From Pseudomonadota bacterium (lineage in GTDB: Bacteria; Pseudomonadota; Alphaproteobacteria; Rhodospirillales; Magnetospirillaceae), in contig JAJZVW010000004.1 in NCBI GenBank assembly GCA_021847015.1, forward strand, positions 107,342-171,341: DNA of 64,000 nt. Direction: 5' to 3'. Position 1 is the first letter of the stretch. Each line of letters starts with the position of its first letter. The translations under genes and the position numbers were made by a program. Shown here in pieces: positions 18,652-27,908 of the stretch. The notes beneath the pieces were generated by a model. It worked only from the letters and a program-made list of their open reading frames with translations. It made no database searches and was not told where the DNA came from.

Positions 18652-19628
18652 GCGCCACCTCCCTCCCGATTCCCGGCAAGCGTGTCCAGCAACCGATCCA
18701 CCGCCGCCCCGTCGTCCCAGGCCAGGCTCACCGTCAGCACCGCGACCCGCGGGCACAGGGCCGCGGGTATGCGAACGGCATCCTTGGCGGTGGTCACCAG
18801 GACCGCGTCCCCGGCCTCGGCGGCCATGGCCTCGATCTCGGCGGCGCGGTAGGGATGATGGTCGGCGAATGCCCGTGCGTCCACCACCTCCGTGCCCGCT
18901 TGGCGCACCGTGGCGAAGAATTTCTCCGGCCGGCCGATGCCGGCGAAGGCGAACACCCGGCGGCCGGCAAGCGCGGCAGCCTCCGGCCCCGGGACCAACC
19001 GGGCCCGCAGGACCGGGACCGGGACCGGCAGCGGCAGCACCCCGGCCTCGTCTTCCCCGATCAGCACCACCGCGTCGGCGCGCGCAAGCGCGCGGGCGAC
19101 GGGCTCGCGGCAGGGACCGGCGGGCATCACCCGGCCGTTGCCGAACCCGTAGCCGCCATCCACCACCAGCAGCGAAAGGTCCTTGGCCAAGGCCGCACTC
19201 TGGAAGCCATCATCCATCACCAGCACGTCGGCCCCCATCGCCACCGCCGCCGCGGCGCCGTCGGGACGCCAGCGCGCCACCCAGGTGGGCGCCTCGGCCG
19301 CCAGCAGCAGCGGCTCGTCGCCGACGCGGGAGGCATCGTGGCGGATGGGATCGACGACGCGCGGTCCCACCTCGGTGCCCCCATAGCCCCGCGTCAGAAC
19401 GTGGACGTCGCGGCCCTTCGCCCGCAGCCGGCGCACCAGCGCGATGACCACCGGCGTCTTTCCCGCGCCCCCTGCGACCACGTTGCCGACGCAGATCACC
19501 GGCACCTGGGCGCGAAACGGCTCGGCCTCCCGCAAGCGCCGTTCCGCACCCCACGCCCATAGGGCGGACAGCGGCGACAGCAGCCGAGGCAGCATCCCAT
19601 CCCGGCGCCAGAACTCAGGCGCGCGCAT
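18648..19628 (-). CDS. lpxK: tetraacyldisaccharide 4'-kinase
   Basis: 326 residues from the ATG at 19628 (MRAPEFWRRDG); longer in-frame readings run into waaA. The P-loop is GNVVAGGAGKTP (about 53-64), and DVLVMDDGFQ is the second conserved block. The enzyme phosphorylates the 4' position of the lipid A disaccharide at the inner membrane. It overlaps waaA by 14 bases and lpxL by 4, so the block is translationally coupled. Confidence 0.95.
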   Translation of the reverse strand: MRAPEFWRRDGMLPRLLSPLSALWAWGAERRLREAEPFRAQVPVICVGNVVAGGAGKTPVVIALVRRLRAKGRDVHVLTRGYGGTEVGPRVVDPIRHDASRVGDEPLLLAAEAPTWVARWRPDGAAAAVAMGADVLVMDDGFQSAALAKDLSLLVVDGGYGFGNGRVMPAGPCREPVARALARADAVVLIGEDEAGVLPLPVPVPVLRARLVPGPEAAALAGRRVFAFAGIGRPEKFFATVRQAGTEVVDARAFADHHPYRAAEIEAMAAEAGDAVLVTTAKDAVRIPAALCPRVAVLTVSLAWDDGAAVDRLLDTLAGNREGGGA

Positions 19629-20898
19629 GACGCGCCTCCGCATCGGCCAGAAAAGGGGACAGCGCATCGGCCACCGCATCCAGGGCGCCCATCCCCGATT
19701 CCGCCCAGGCCAGGGCCTTGGCACGCCGGGCGGCGAGGGCGTCCGGATCGGCCAGCAGATCGCCGAGCGCCGCGGCCAGGGCCGATTCGTCGGCGACCTC
19801 CTCGGCCGCACCGGCCGCTCGCATGTCGGGCGCCATGTCGGGGAAATTGGTCATGTGCGGGCCGAACAGCACGGCCGCCCCCAGCCGTGCGGGTTCGACC
19901 GGATTCTGGCCGCCTTCGACGGTAAAGGTCTTGCCCATGAAGACGATTGGCGCCAGCCGGTAGAAAAGCCCCAATTCGCCCAGCGTGTCGCCGACATAGA
20001 CGCCGGTGGCGGCGTCTGGCCCCTCGCCCAGGGACCGCCGCCGCACCGACAAACCCGCGGCGGCCAACTCCGCGGCGATCGCGGCTCCCCGCGCGGGATG
20101 GCGCGGAACGATCAGGGTGAGCAGGCCGGGGTGACGCTCCGCGACGATCCGGTGGACACGGCCGGCGATCGCCTCTTCGCCCGGATGGGTGCTGGCGGCG
20201 AGCCAGACCGGCCGGCCGGCCAGCACGGTGGCCAACCGCGCCCGCTCCGCCTCGTCGCACGGCAGCGGCGGCACCGCCATCTTGAGGTTGCCGAGGCAGC
20301 GGACGTCGCTGGCCCCCAGAATCCGCAGCCGGCACGCGTCGCCCTCGGTCTGGGCCAGACAGAGACGGAAGCCGGAGAGCATCCGGCGGATAAAACCGGG
20401 AACCCTGCGCCAGCGGGCGAAGGAGCGCGCCGACACCCGGCCCTGGAGAAGGACCATGGGGATGGCGCGCTCGCGCGTCCCCTCCAAAAGGTTCGGCCAG
20501 AAATCCGATTCGGCCCACAGGGCAAGGTCGGGGCGCCAATGGTCGAGGAAGCGGGCGACGTAGCCGGGACGGTCCACCGGCACGTACTGGTGCATGGCGC
20601 CGGCCGGCAACCGCTCGGCCATCAGGCGGGCAGACGTCACGGTTCCGGTGGTCACCAGCAGCGACAGGCCCGGCCGCGCCGCCAGGCGTTCCATCAACGG
20701 CAGCAACGACAGAGATTCCCCCACCGACGCCCCATGCAGCCACACCAGCGCCCCGGGTGGCCGGGGATCGCGGGCAAGGCCGAGGCGTTCGCGGAACCGT
20801 TCGGCATCCTCCTTGCCGCGCGCCATGCGGCGGCCGAGATAGAGTGCGATCAGCGGACCGCCGACGATGGTGAGCGCGCGGTAGAGCCGGTGGATCAT
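19615..20898 (-). CDS. waaA: 3-deoxy-D-manno-octulosonate (Kdo) transferase
   Basis: 427 residues from the ATG at 20898, which overlaps the stop of the DUF374 gene (ATGA). One N-terminal membrane anchor (about 7-24). The acceptor-domain HGASVGES motif with its catalytic Glu lies at about 55-62. The GT-B C-terminal half has GKTFTVEGGQNPVEPA and FGPHMTNF. It transfers Kdo from CMP-Kdo to lipid IVA. Whether it adds one or two Kdo residues cannot be told. Confidence 0.95.
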   Translation of the reverse strand: MIHRLYRALTIVGGPLIALYLGRRMARGKEDAERFRERLGLARDPRPPGALVWLHGASVGESLSLLPLMERLAARPGLSLLVTTGTVTSARLMAERLPAGAMHQYVPVDRPGYVARFLDHWRPDLALWAESDFWPNLLEGTRERAIPMVLLQGRVSARSFARWRRVPGFIRRMLSGFRLCLAQTEGDACRLRILGASDVRCLGNLKMAVPPLPCDEAERARLATVLAGRPVWLAASTHPGEEAIAGRVHRIVAERHPGLLTLIVPRHPARGAAIAAELAAAGLSVRRRSLGEGPDAATGVYVGDTLGELGLFYRLAPIVFMGKTFTVEGGQNPVEPARLGAAVLFGPHMTNFPDMAPDMRAAGAAEEVADESALAAALGDLLADPDALAARRAKALAWAESGMGALDAVADALSPFLADAEARHARA

Positions 20899-21614
20899 TC
20901 CGCCGCCGCCTGTCCGCCGCCGGGCGCCGGTTCGACCGGCGCGCTTCCCATCCGCTCGTCCGCCGCGCGGGTGATGGCGTTCATTTCCGCTTCCAATTCC
21001 CGCCGGCAGACCTCCAGCCCGGCCGCATCCGCATCGGCGGGAACGCTTATCGGCCGCCCCCAGATGAACACCCCCCGCGAGAACGGCCACGCGACGACGA
21101 AACGGTCCCATGACCGCAGCACGGTGCGGCCCCTTACGCCGAAAGTGGCGGGAAGGATGGGGCAGCCCGACAGCTTGGCGACGTTGACGATCCCCGCGGA
21201 CGCGCGCATGCGCGGCCCCTTGGGACCGTCCGGAGTGATGCCCACGCATTGGCCCGTCTTCAGCGCCTTCAGCATCGACCGCAGCGCGGCGGTGCCGCCG
21301 CGGGTCGAGGATCCGGCCAGCCAGCCGATGCCGAAATGGGCGACCGTGCGGGCGATGAGCTGACCGTCGCGGTGATGGCTGATGAGCATGTGGATGGGTG
21401 TGCCCGGGCGCCAGCTTTTGGGCATCATCAACAGGCGGCCGTGCCAGAACGCGAGGATGAACGGCTTGCCTTCGTCCCAGCGGCGCCGGGCCTCCTCGCC
21501 GCCGATCACCTCCCAGCGTCCCGTGAGATGCGCGACACGGATGTACTGGGCCGCCAGCCAGCACAGAAGCCCCCGGAACAGTTCGCTTTTGCCGATGCGC
21601 TTGGCGAGGCCCAT
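20895..21614 (-). CDS. DUF374 lysophospholipid acyltransferase-like protein
   Basis: 239 residues from the ATG at 21614. DUF374 proteins are a branch of the LPLAT superfamily. Visible blocks are FILAFWHGRLLMMP (with the HGR core in place of the usual HX4D), ISHHRDGQLIA and GITPDGPKGPRM. One N-terminal hydrophobic stretch. The family is regularly found beside waaA and lpxK in alphaproteobacteria, so a lipid A or phospholipid acylation role is likely; the acceptor is not known. It starts 13 bases after the msbA stop. Confidence 0.85.
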   Translation of the reverse strand: MGLAKRIGKSELFRGLLCWLAAQYIRVAHLTGRWEVIGGEEARRRWDEGKPFILAFWHGRLLMMPKSWRPGTPIHMLISHHRDGQLIARTVAHFGIGWLAGSSTRGGTAALRSMLKALKTGQCVGITPDGPKGPRMRASAGIVNVAKLSGCPILPATFGVRGRTVLRSWDRFVVAWPFSRGVFIWGRPISVPADADAAGLEVCRRELEAEMNAITRAADERMGSAPVEPAPGGGQAAAE

Positions 21615-21627
21615 GGGCCGGCCCCCG

Positions 21628-23475
21628 TCAGCGGGTCCAGCCCGAGCCGGCCGGTGCGGCCTCTTCGGCGAACTGCATGGCGTAAAGCCGGGCATAAAGG
21701 CCGCCATGGGCCAGCAAGGTGGCGTGATCCCCCGATTCGACCAGCCGGCCGTGATCCATCACGTGGATCAGATCGGCATTGACCACGGTGGACAGGCGGT
21801 GGGCGATGACGATGGTGGTGCGCCCGCGCATCAGGTGTTCCAGGGCGGCCTGCACCTGCCGTTCGGATTCGGTGTCGAGCGCGCTGGTCGCTTCGTCCAG
21901 CAGCAGGATGGGCGCGTTCTTCAGCATGGCCCGGGCGATGGCCAGCCGCTGGCGCTGTCCACCCGAAAGGTTGAAGCCGCGCTCGCCGACCACGGTGTCG
22001 TAGCCGCCGGGAAGGGCCATGATGAACTCGTGGGCCGCCGCCGCGCGGGCCGCCGCCTCGATCTCCCCGTCGGCGGCGCCGAAGCGGCCATAGGCGATGT
22101 TGGCGCGCACGGTATCGTCGAACAGGGTGATTTCCTGGCTGACCAGGGCGATCTTCGAGCGCAGGCTCGCCAGGGTCACCTCCCGCACCTCTTGCCCGTC
22201 GATCAGCACCCGGCCGTCGGTGACGTCGTAGAAGCGCGGCAACAGGTTGAGCACGGTCGTCTTGCCGGCGCCGGACGGGCCGACGAGGGCCACCGTCTTG
22301 CCCCCCGGGAAGAACAGGTCGATTCCGTCGAGCGCCGCCTTGACGCCGTCATAGGAAAAAAACACGCCGTCCAGACGGACCGCCCCTTCGCGCACCACCA
22401 GCTCGGCCGCATCGGGCTTGTCGCGGATGGCAGGGGGGGTGTCGAGGACGTGGAAACAGCGGGCCGCAGCCGCCAGCCCCTCCTGAATGTTGGTGTTCAG
22501 ATTGGCCAGGGACTTCATCGGCCGGTACGCCATCATCAGCGCCGTGATGAACGAGAAAAAGGCGCCAGCCCGTTCCGGGTCGTTGTCGGCATGGCCGATG
22601 ACCTGGCTGCCGCCATAGACGATGACCACGGTGATGGCGACGCCGCCCAGCATCTCCATGATCGGCGAGGCGGCCGAACGTACCCGCGCGGATTTGAAGG
22701 TCAGGTCGTGCAGGGTCTCGACCAGCGACGACACCTTGCTTTTCTCGTACTCCTCCATCCCGTACGCCTTGACCACGCGGATGCCCTGGACCGATTGGGT
22801 CAGGTAGGTGGTCAGCTGGCCGGTCTGTTCCTGAGTGTTGGCCGTCACCTTCCGCATGCGCCGCCCAAGACGGTAGATGGGGAGGATCGCGACGGGGAAG
22901 ACGATGAAGGACAGGGTCGCCAGGACCCAATCCTGCCAGAACATCAGGACGATCAGGAAAACCGCCTCGGACGCGTCCTTGCCGGCCCCGGTCAAGGCGT
23001 TGGACACCGCGAAGCGCATCGAATTGACGTCGTTGATGATGCGCGAAAGGATGCGGCCGGTGGTCATGGAATGAAAGAAGGTGACGTCCATCTTCATGAG
23101 ATGGCCGAAGAGGCGTCCCTGCATGTCGGAGATGACGCGCAGCCCGACCTTGGAGAGCAGCACCGATTCGCCGTAATTGGCGGCCGATTTCGCCAGGAAG
23201 GTGACGATCACGGCGATGGCGAGCGGCCACAGCAACTCGCCGCGCTTATGGATGAAGATGTCGTTGATGACCGGCTTCATCAGGTAGGCGCTGACCGCCG
23301 TCGCGCCCGACGACACCGCCATGCAGACGATCGCCAAGGCGACCTTGGCGAGATAAGGGCGCATCCCTTCGCGCACCAGACGGCGCATCAGCACGATGCT
23401 GGAATGGTTAAAGGGAGTTTTCGTGTGGTCGCTCAACGCCCTGCCCGTCTGCACCGTAAAAAGCGGGCGGACCAT
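21628..23475 (-). CDS. msbA: MsbA-type lipid A/phospholipid ABC exporter
   Basis: 615 residues if it starts at the ATG at 23475; an internal ATG at 23388 is possible and neither has a strong ribosome site. A half-transporter: six membrane segments (about 35-310), then a nucleotide-binding domain. Walker A is GPSGAGKTT, the Q-loop is ALVSQEITLFDD, the signature is NLSGGQRQR, Walker B is ILLLDEATSALD and the H-loop is IAHRLST. It flips lipid A-core across the inner membrane as a homodimer. Heading an operon of lipid A genes supports MsbA over other lipid exporters. Confidence 0.9.
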   Translation of the reverse strand: MVRPLFTVQTGRALSDHTKTPFNHSSIVLMRRLVREGMRPYLAKVALAIVCMAVSSGATAVSAYLMKPVINDIFIHKRGELLWPLAIAVIVTFLAKSAANYGESVLLSKVGLRVISDMQGRLFGHLMKMDVTFFHSMTTGRILSRIINDVNSMRFAVSNALTGAGKDASEAVFLIVLMFWQDWVLATLSFIVFPVAILPIYRLGRRMRKVTANTQEQTGQLTTYLTQSVQGIRVVKAYGMEEYEKSKVSSLVETLHDLTFKSARVRSAASPIMEMLGGVAITVVIVYGGSQVIGHADNDPERAGAFFSFITALMMAYRPMKSLANLNTNIQEGLAAAARCFHVLDTPPAIRDKPDAAELVVREGAVRLDGVFFSYDGVKAALDGIDLFFPGGKTVALVGPSGAGKTTVLNLLPRFYDVTDGRVLIDGQEVREVTLASLRSKIALVSQEITLFDDTVRANIAYGRFGAADGEIEAAARAAAAHEFIMALPGGYDTVVGERGFNLSGGQRQRLAIARAMLKNAPILLLDEATSALDTESERQVQAALEHLMRGRTTIVIAHRLSTVVNADLIHVMDHGRLVESGDHATLLAHGGLYARLYAMQFAEEAAPAGSGWTR

Positions 23476-23567
23476 ATCACGCCAGACCGGCGGGGCCAAT
23501 GGGACAGGGACCCGGCACAGGGCTTCGACCTCAGGTTTCGATTCGCTTAATGGTATCGTTACCCCCC

Positions 23568-23662
23568 TGTCATCCCGACGGAGCGATCGCGACGAGGGAT
23601 CCTTCAGCCGTTGGCGGCTGCCGTTTGTGCCCGAAAGATCCCTCGCTCCGCTCGGGATGACA
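23568..23662. repeat. REP-like imperfect palindrome, copy 1
   Basis: The ends TGTCATCCCGA and TCGGGATGACA are exact inverted repeats. The stem continues through GGAGCGA / TCGCTCC and GGGATC / GATCCC, with about 8 extra bases in the left arm and a 35-base centre. It lies between the msbA start and the orphan gene upstream. It shares sequence with the element at 51918-52001. Confidence 0.75.
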
Positions 23663-23731
23663 CCATCATTCAGGGGCACATTAAGGATTCGGTTGTCTGA
23701 GTTCGGAGCCCTGGGACCCGGCACCGCCACG

Positions 23732-24478
23732 TCAGCGCGCGAGAACTTGGCTGCGATCGGCGAAATATGCCTCGATCGCCTGGGAATGGAAGCCTTTCTT
23801 GCGTTTGAGGTGAAGGTCGCGCTTCGAGCCGATGTCGAAATCGTCGCTTGGCGCCATCGTCACCATGTCGATGTCGCCGGAATACACGGCAAGCTTCTCG
23901 GCCAGCGACAACCGCCCGCAGATGGCGAGATCCCAAAGGCTGCGCAGATCGAAGCCGGTGGCGGTCTGGTAGAAATGCCAAGTGTTCACGTCGCGGATGT
24001 GCGCGACCACGGGCGACAGCGACGAATAAAGCTGGAACAGGAGATTGTCGTCGCGACCGGCGAGTTCGCATCCCTTGCCGCCGCAGGCCACCAGGTTCCA
24101 GCTGTCGAAGCGGGGGCGCGACCGGCGGATCGCCTGGCGAAACCTCTCGGAGGCGGTGTCGTAGCGCCGCCGCCGTGCCGATTTCACCAGCCGGACGGCG
24201 ATGCGGGCCGGATCGGTCATGCGGAATATCTGGCTGTAGGCGAACAGCCGGCCGATCACGTCGCCCGAGAACAGTTCCGGCGCACGGACGGAAACGAATT
24301 GCCACAGATGCAATCGGCCTGAGCCATCAATCTCGATTATATCACCAGAATATTTACGCTGTCCGTCGTAGTCGTCATCGGCCGGACCCGGCAGCTCTAT
24401 GTCATCAAGAAAGAAGCTTTCCGGGTATTTTCTTTCAGCAATTAGTAAGAATCTATTCAAAAACCACTGTTCCGCCAT
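23732..24478 (-). CDS. hypothetical protein, orphan
   Basis: 248 residues; I do not recognise the family. GGGGTGG precedes the ATG by 5-6 bases. The protein is soluble, with many charged and aromatic residues. It has an acidic patch around 33-42, an EIDGSGRLHLWQF segment (about 48-60) that loosely recalls the core of restriction-like nucleases but without a clear D/E-x-K, and a basic C-terminus (SKRDLHLKRKKGFHSQ). The first 55 codons are much more AT-rich than the rest and than all neighbours, which suggests a mosaic or recently acquired gene. It is not obviously part of the msbA operon: 256 bases and a REP element lie between. Confidence 0.6.
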   Translation of the reverse strand: MAEQWFLNRFLLIAERKYPESFFLDDIELPGPADDDYDGQRKYSGDIIEIDGSGRLHLWQFVSVRAPELFSGDVIGRLFAYSQIFRMTDPARIAVRLVKSARRRRYDTASERFRQAIRRSRPRFDSWNLVACGGKGCELAGRDDNLLFQLYSSLSPVVAHIRDVNTWHFYQTATGFDLRSLWDLAICGRLSLAEKLAVYSGDIDMVTMAPSDDFDIGSKRDLHLKRKKGFHSQAIEAYFADRSQVLAR

Positions 24479-24807
24479 CAGACCACCCCGCCAAGGACGA
24501 CCTGTTTTTTATACAGGCACCCGTTTCCCAGGGGTAAATGTCAAAAATAAGAACCTTTTTCATCATCATGCGCGAAGCGCCCACCCGAACGATGCACCCT
24601 CGCACGCATCGCATCACGCAACCATAGGCCTTGGACCAGGCATATTCTTATAGAGGTGGTTATACCACCCCGTACGGATGGGCAGTTTCTAACACATCAC
24701 CCTACTCAAAGGTCGTACATCCCCCCGCAAGCCCTGGTTACCTCGGCACAAAATAAATTATCCTCGCATGCCACTCTGGCAGGAAACGAATCAAAGGGAG
24801 CGACAGT
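24479..24807. other. AT-rich intergenic region before pfp
   Basis: 329 bases without a gene and clearly lower in GC than the rest of the window. It contains three small inverted repeats: CCTGT/ACAGG (24501-24517), GGTGGT-TAT-ACCACC (24655-24669), and TGCCA-CTC-TGGCA about 20-30 bases before the pfp ATG. A perfect TTGACA occurs on the minus strand about 65 bases upstream of the orphan gene, with no good -10 at the right distance. I cannot place a firm promoter. Confidence 0.4.
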
Positions 24808-26022
24808 ATGCTGAATGGTAAGGTCCTGGTGGCTCAGGGCGGCGGTCCGACCGCAGTCATCAACCAGTCGATGGCCGGCGTGGTATTGGAGGCGCGTAAG
24901 TTTCGCAATGTGGAATTGGTCTATGGCGCCTACCACGGGGTCCGTGGCATCGTTAACGAGGATTTCCTCGACCTGACGCAGGAAACCAGCCACAACCTGG
25001 AGATGGTCGCGGACACGCCGTCCTCCGCCCTCGGCTCGACCCGCGACAAGCCGGACCTCAAGTACTGCCAGGAGATTTTCAAGGTCCTCCAGGCCCACGG
25101 GATCAGCTACTTCTTCTATGTCGGCGGCAACGATTCCTCCGACACGGTCCGCATCGTCAGCGAGGAAGCGCGCAAGGCCGGCTATCCCCTGCGCTGCGTC
25201 CATATCCCCAAGACCATCGACAACGATCTGGTGGGCAACGACCACACCCCCGGCTTCCCGTCGGCGGCCCGCTTCGTGGCGCAGGCCTTCATGGGGGCGA
25301 ACCTCGACAACGCGGCGCTCACGGGCGTGTACTGCGCGGTGGTGATGGGCCGGCACGCCGGCTTCCTGACCGCGGCGTCCGCTCTCGGCAAGAAGTTCCC
25401 CGACGACGGCCCGCACCTGATCTACATCCCCGAGCGGACCTTCGTCGTCGACAAGTTCCTCGGGGACGTGAAGCGGGTTTACGAGAAGCACGGCCGCTGC
25501 GTCATCGCCGTGTCCGAGGGCATCCACGACGAGAACGGCGTTCCCATCATCACCAAGCTGGCCAGCGAGGTCGAGAAGGACGCCCACGGCAACATCCAGC
25601 TGTCGGGCACCGGTGCGCTTGCCGATCTTCTTTGCGAGGAGATCAAGAACAAGCTGGGCATCAAGCGCGTGCGCGGCGACACGTTCGGCTACCTGCAACG
25701 CTCCTTCATCGGCTGCGTCTCGGACGTCGACCAGCGCGAGGCGCGCGAAGTCGGCGAAAAGGCGGTGCAATACGCCATGTGGGGCGACCGGGACGGCTCG
25801 GTGGCGATCAAGCGCACGGGGTTCTATTCCGTGGACTACCAGCTCCTGCCGCTGGAAACGGTCGCCGGCAAGACCCGCGTGATGGAGGACGAATTCATCT
25901 CCTCCTGCGGCACAGACGTGACCGACGCCTTCCGGATGTACCTGCGCCCGCTCCTGGGCTCGGGCATGCCCGACGCCTACCGCCTGCGCCTGAACAAGGT
26001 GCCGAAGATCCTGGGCAAGTAA
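24808..26022 (+). CDS. pfp: 6-phosphofructokinase, pyrophosphate-type
   Basis: 404 residues. The phosphate-donor loop is GGNDS (106-110), with Asp109 where ATP enzymes have Gly, and the catalytic block is PKTIDND (134-140). The Lys of PKTIDND (135) and the acidic residue in the GG(D/N)DS loop mark PPi-dependent enzymes, which work reversibly between fructose 6-phosphate and fructose 1,6-bisphosphate. Other sites: MGRHAGF, SEGIHDENG. GGGAG lies 10 bases before the ATG. A textbook terminator follows. In this organism it may serve gluconeogenesis as much as glycolysis. Confidence 0.88.
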   Translation: MLNGKVLVAQGGGPTAVINQSMAGVVLEARKFRNVELVYGAYHGVRGIVNEDFLDLTQETSHNLEMVADTPSSALGSTRDKPDLKYCQEIFKVLQAHGISYFFYVGGNDSSDTVRIVSEEARKAGYPLRCVHIPKTIDNDLVGNDHTPGFPSAARFVAQAFMGANLDNAALTGVYCAVVMGRHAGFLTAASALGKKFPDDGPHLIYIPERTFVVDKFLGDVKRVYEKHGRCVIAVSEGIHDENGVPIITKLASEVEKDAHGNIQLSGTGALADLLCEEIKNKLGIKRVRGDTFGYLQRSFIGCVSDVDQREAREVGEKAVQYAMWGDRDGSVAIKRTGFYSVDYQLLPLETVAGKTRVMEDEFISSCGTDVTDAFRMYLRPLLGSGMPDAYRLRLNKVPKILGK

Positions 26023-26042
26023 GGCCGCGCACAACGGTCCAA

Positions 26043-26077
26043 GGGGTGAGGGAGGGCAACTTCCCTCACCCCTTTTT
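26043..26077 (+). terminator. Rho-independent terminator of pfp
   Basis: An 11-bp perfect stem (GGGGTGAGGGA / TCCCTCACCCC) with an 8-base loop, followed by TTTTT. It touches the stop codon of the convergent antiporter gene, so the stem may also block that transcript. Confidence 0.9.
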
Positions 26078-27774
26078 CATCCGCCCCTTCCATGCTCGGC
26101 CAGGCGGGCGTAATCGCCCCGGCGGTATTCCTCGAGCATGTCGGCCACCTCGGAGGCGGGCACGCCGAGACTTCGCAGCGCAAGGCCGGCCAGTTGCAGG
26201 CTGCCTTCCAACGCTTCCGGAACCACCGCGGTGGCGCCCATATGCTCCAGGCCGCGCGCCTGTCCGAGGTCGCGCGCCCGGACGAGCACGCGAAGCTCGG
26301 GGAAGCGGGCGCGGATCCGTGTCATCAGCTTTTCGCGGCCCGAGCCCGAATCGATGGTGACCACCACCGCGCGGGCGCGCAGCGCCCCCACCGATTTCAG
26401 CAATTCGAGATTGCGGATGTCGCCGAAGAACACCGGCTCGCCCTTTCGCCGCAATTCGGCGACATGGCGGGGATCGCGATCGACGGCGACGAACGGGATG
26501 CCCTGATCGGCCAGTATCCTGGCCACCGTTTGACCAACCCGTCCGAAGCCGCAGATGATGACATGGTTTTCGAGGTCCGACGCCTCCCCATCCGGGGCAT
26601 GGGCGGCGGCATCGGCCAGACGCTGCTGACGCACCACCCAGCTTCCGGCGGCCGCGAGCAGCGGCGTCACGGCCATGCTGAGGCCGACGATGGCGGTCAG
26701 CAACCCGACCGCCCCAGCCGAGATCAGCCCGTTGTCGCCGGCCCGCGCCGCCACCACCATGGCGAATTCCCCGCCCTGGGCCAGCAGCAGGCCGAGCTGC
26801 ATGGCCAGCGCCACGGGGAATTGGAACAGCACCGCGAGCAGCGTCAGCAGCAGGGCCTTGCCGACCAGCAAGGCAAGGGTGCCCCCGGCCACCAGCGGGA
26901 GATGCGCCGCCACCGAGTGAGTGTCGATGCTCATGCCCACGGCCAGGAAGAACAATCCCATCAACAGGCCGCGGATGGGCTGCAAATCCGCCTCGATCTG
27001 ATGGCGGTATTCGGTGCTGGCGAGCATGACCCCGGCGAGGAATGCACCGAGGACATGCGACAGCCCCGCGGCCGCGGTCGCGAAGCTGGTGCCGATCACC
27101 ACCAGCAGGGCCGCGGCGACGAACACGTCCGGCGAGCGGGTGGCCGCCACCATGTGGAAGAAGGGTCTCAGCGCCAGCCGCGCCACCAGGAATATGGCCC
27201 CCATGGCGGCGAGCGCCTTGACGAGGGACTCGCCGACCGCCCACAGGATCGACCCCCCGTCGCCGCCCAGGCGCGGGATCATCACCAGCAAAGGCACGAC
27301 CGCGAGATCCTGGAGGATCAGCACCGCCACCGCCACGCGGCCGGTGCGGGTGGTGAGTTCGTCCCGTTCCGACAGGGCCTGGAGCACAAAGGCGGTCGAC
27401 GAGAACGCCAGCGCCAATCCCACCACCAGGGCTGCCGGCAGCGGCAGCCCGCCCAGCCAAACCACCCCGGCGATCACCCCGCCGGTAACCAGGACCTGCA
27501 AGGTGCCCAGGCCGAAAATCAGGTGGCGGATCACGGCCAGGCGCTCGAACGACAGTTCCAGACCGATCATGAACAGCAGGAACGATACCCCCAGTTGTGC
27601 CAGGGCGGTTGTGCCGTCGCTGTCCGAGAGTACGCCGAGCGTCGCCGGCCCGATCAGCATTCCCGCAGCCAGATAGCCCAGGATGGGGCTGACCCTCAGA
27701 CGGCGGCACAGGGGTGTCACCACCACCGCCGTGGCCAGAAAAAGCAGCAGGTCCTGGATGACGCCGTGCCCCAC
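26077..27774 (-). CDS. KefB/KefC-type cation:proton antiporter (CPA2) with RCK domain
   Basis: 565 residues. GTG start at 27774 with GGAGGT 5 bases upstream. About 12 membrane segments form a Na+/H+ exchanger fold (to about 385), with LALAFSSTAFVLQ and LILQDLAVVPLL as family landmarks. A cytoplasmic TrkA-N/RCK domain follows (HVIICGFGRVGQ, about 405-520) that binds NAD(H) or nucleotides. Such proteins export K+ under electrophile or osmotic stress. No KefF/KefG-type ancillary gene is adjacent. It is divergent from a second K+/H+ antiporter of a different family, 134 bases away. Confidence 0.88.
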   Translation of the reverse strand: MGHGVIQDLLLFLATAVVVTPLCRRLRVSPILGYLAAGMLIGPATLGVLSDSDGTTALAQLGVSFLLFMIGLELSFERLAVIRHLIFGLGTLQVLVTGGVIAGVVWLGGLPLPAALVVGLALAFSSTAFVLQALSERDELTTRTGRVAVAVLILQDLAVVPLLVMIPRLGGDGGSILWAVGESLVKALAAMGAIFLVARLALRPFFHMVAATRSPDVFVAAALLVVIGTSFATAAAGLSHVLGAFLAGVMLASTEYRHQIEADLQPIRGLLMGLFFLAVGMSIDTHSVAAHLPLVAGGTLALLVGKALLLTLLAVLFQFPVALAMQLGLLLAQGGEFAMVVAARAGDNGLISAGAVGLLTAIVGLSMAVTPLLAAAGSWVVRQQRLADAAAHAPDGEASDLENHVIICGFGRVGQTVARILADQGIPFVAVDRDPRHVAELRRKGEPVFFGDIRNLELLKSVGALRARAVVVTIDSGSGREKLMTRIRARFPELRVLVRARDLGQARGLEHMGATAVVPEALEGSLQLAGLALRSLGVPASEVADMLEEYRRGDYARLAEHGRGG

Positions 27775-27908
27775 GCTGGACCTCCGAGGGCGAGAAAAGT
27801 CCAGTATAGGCCTTTTCTCCGGGCGTCGAGGCCGCTCGTTTCTCTCCCCCCTGGACAGGCGGGGGCCGAGACCTTACACGAAATGGTACGTCCGCCGGGA
27901 GCGCCGCC

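Noticed and set aside
19615..21564. A single 649-codon frame suggesting a DUF374-WaaA fusion
   Set aside because: The first part is DUF374 sequence read in the wrong frame; the real waaA starts at 20898 with an ATGA overlap.
21615..23730. A longer msbA reading starting at 23730
   Set aside because: The added 85 residues are translated from the REP-like palindrome and show no transporter similarity.
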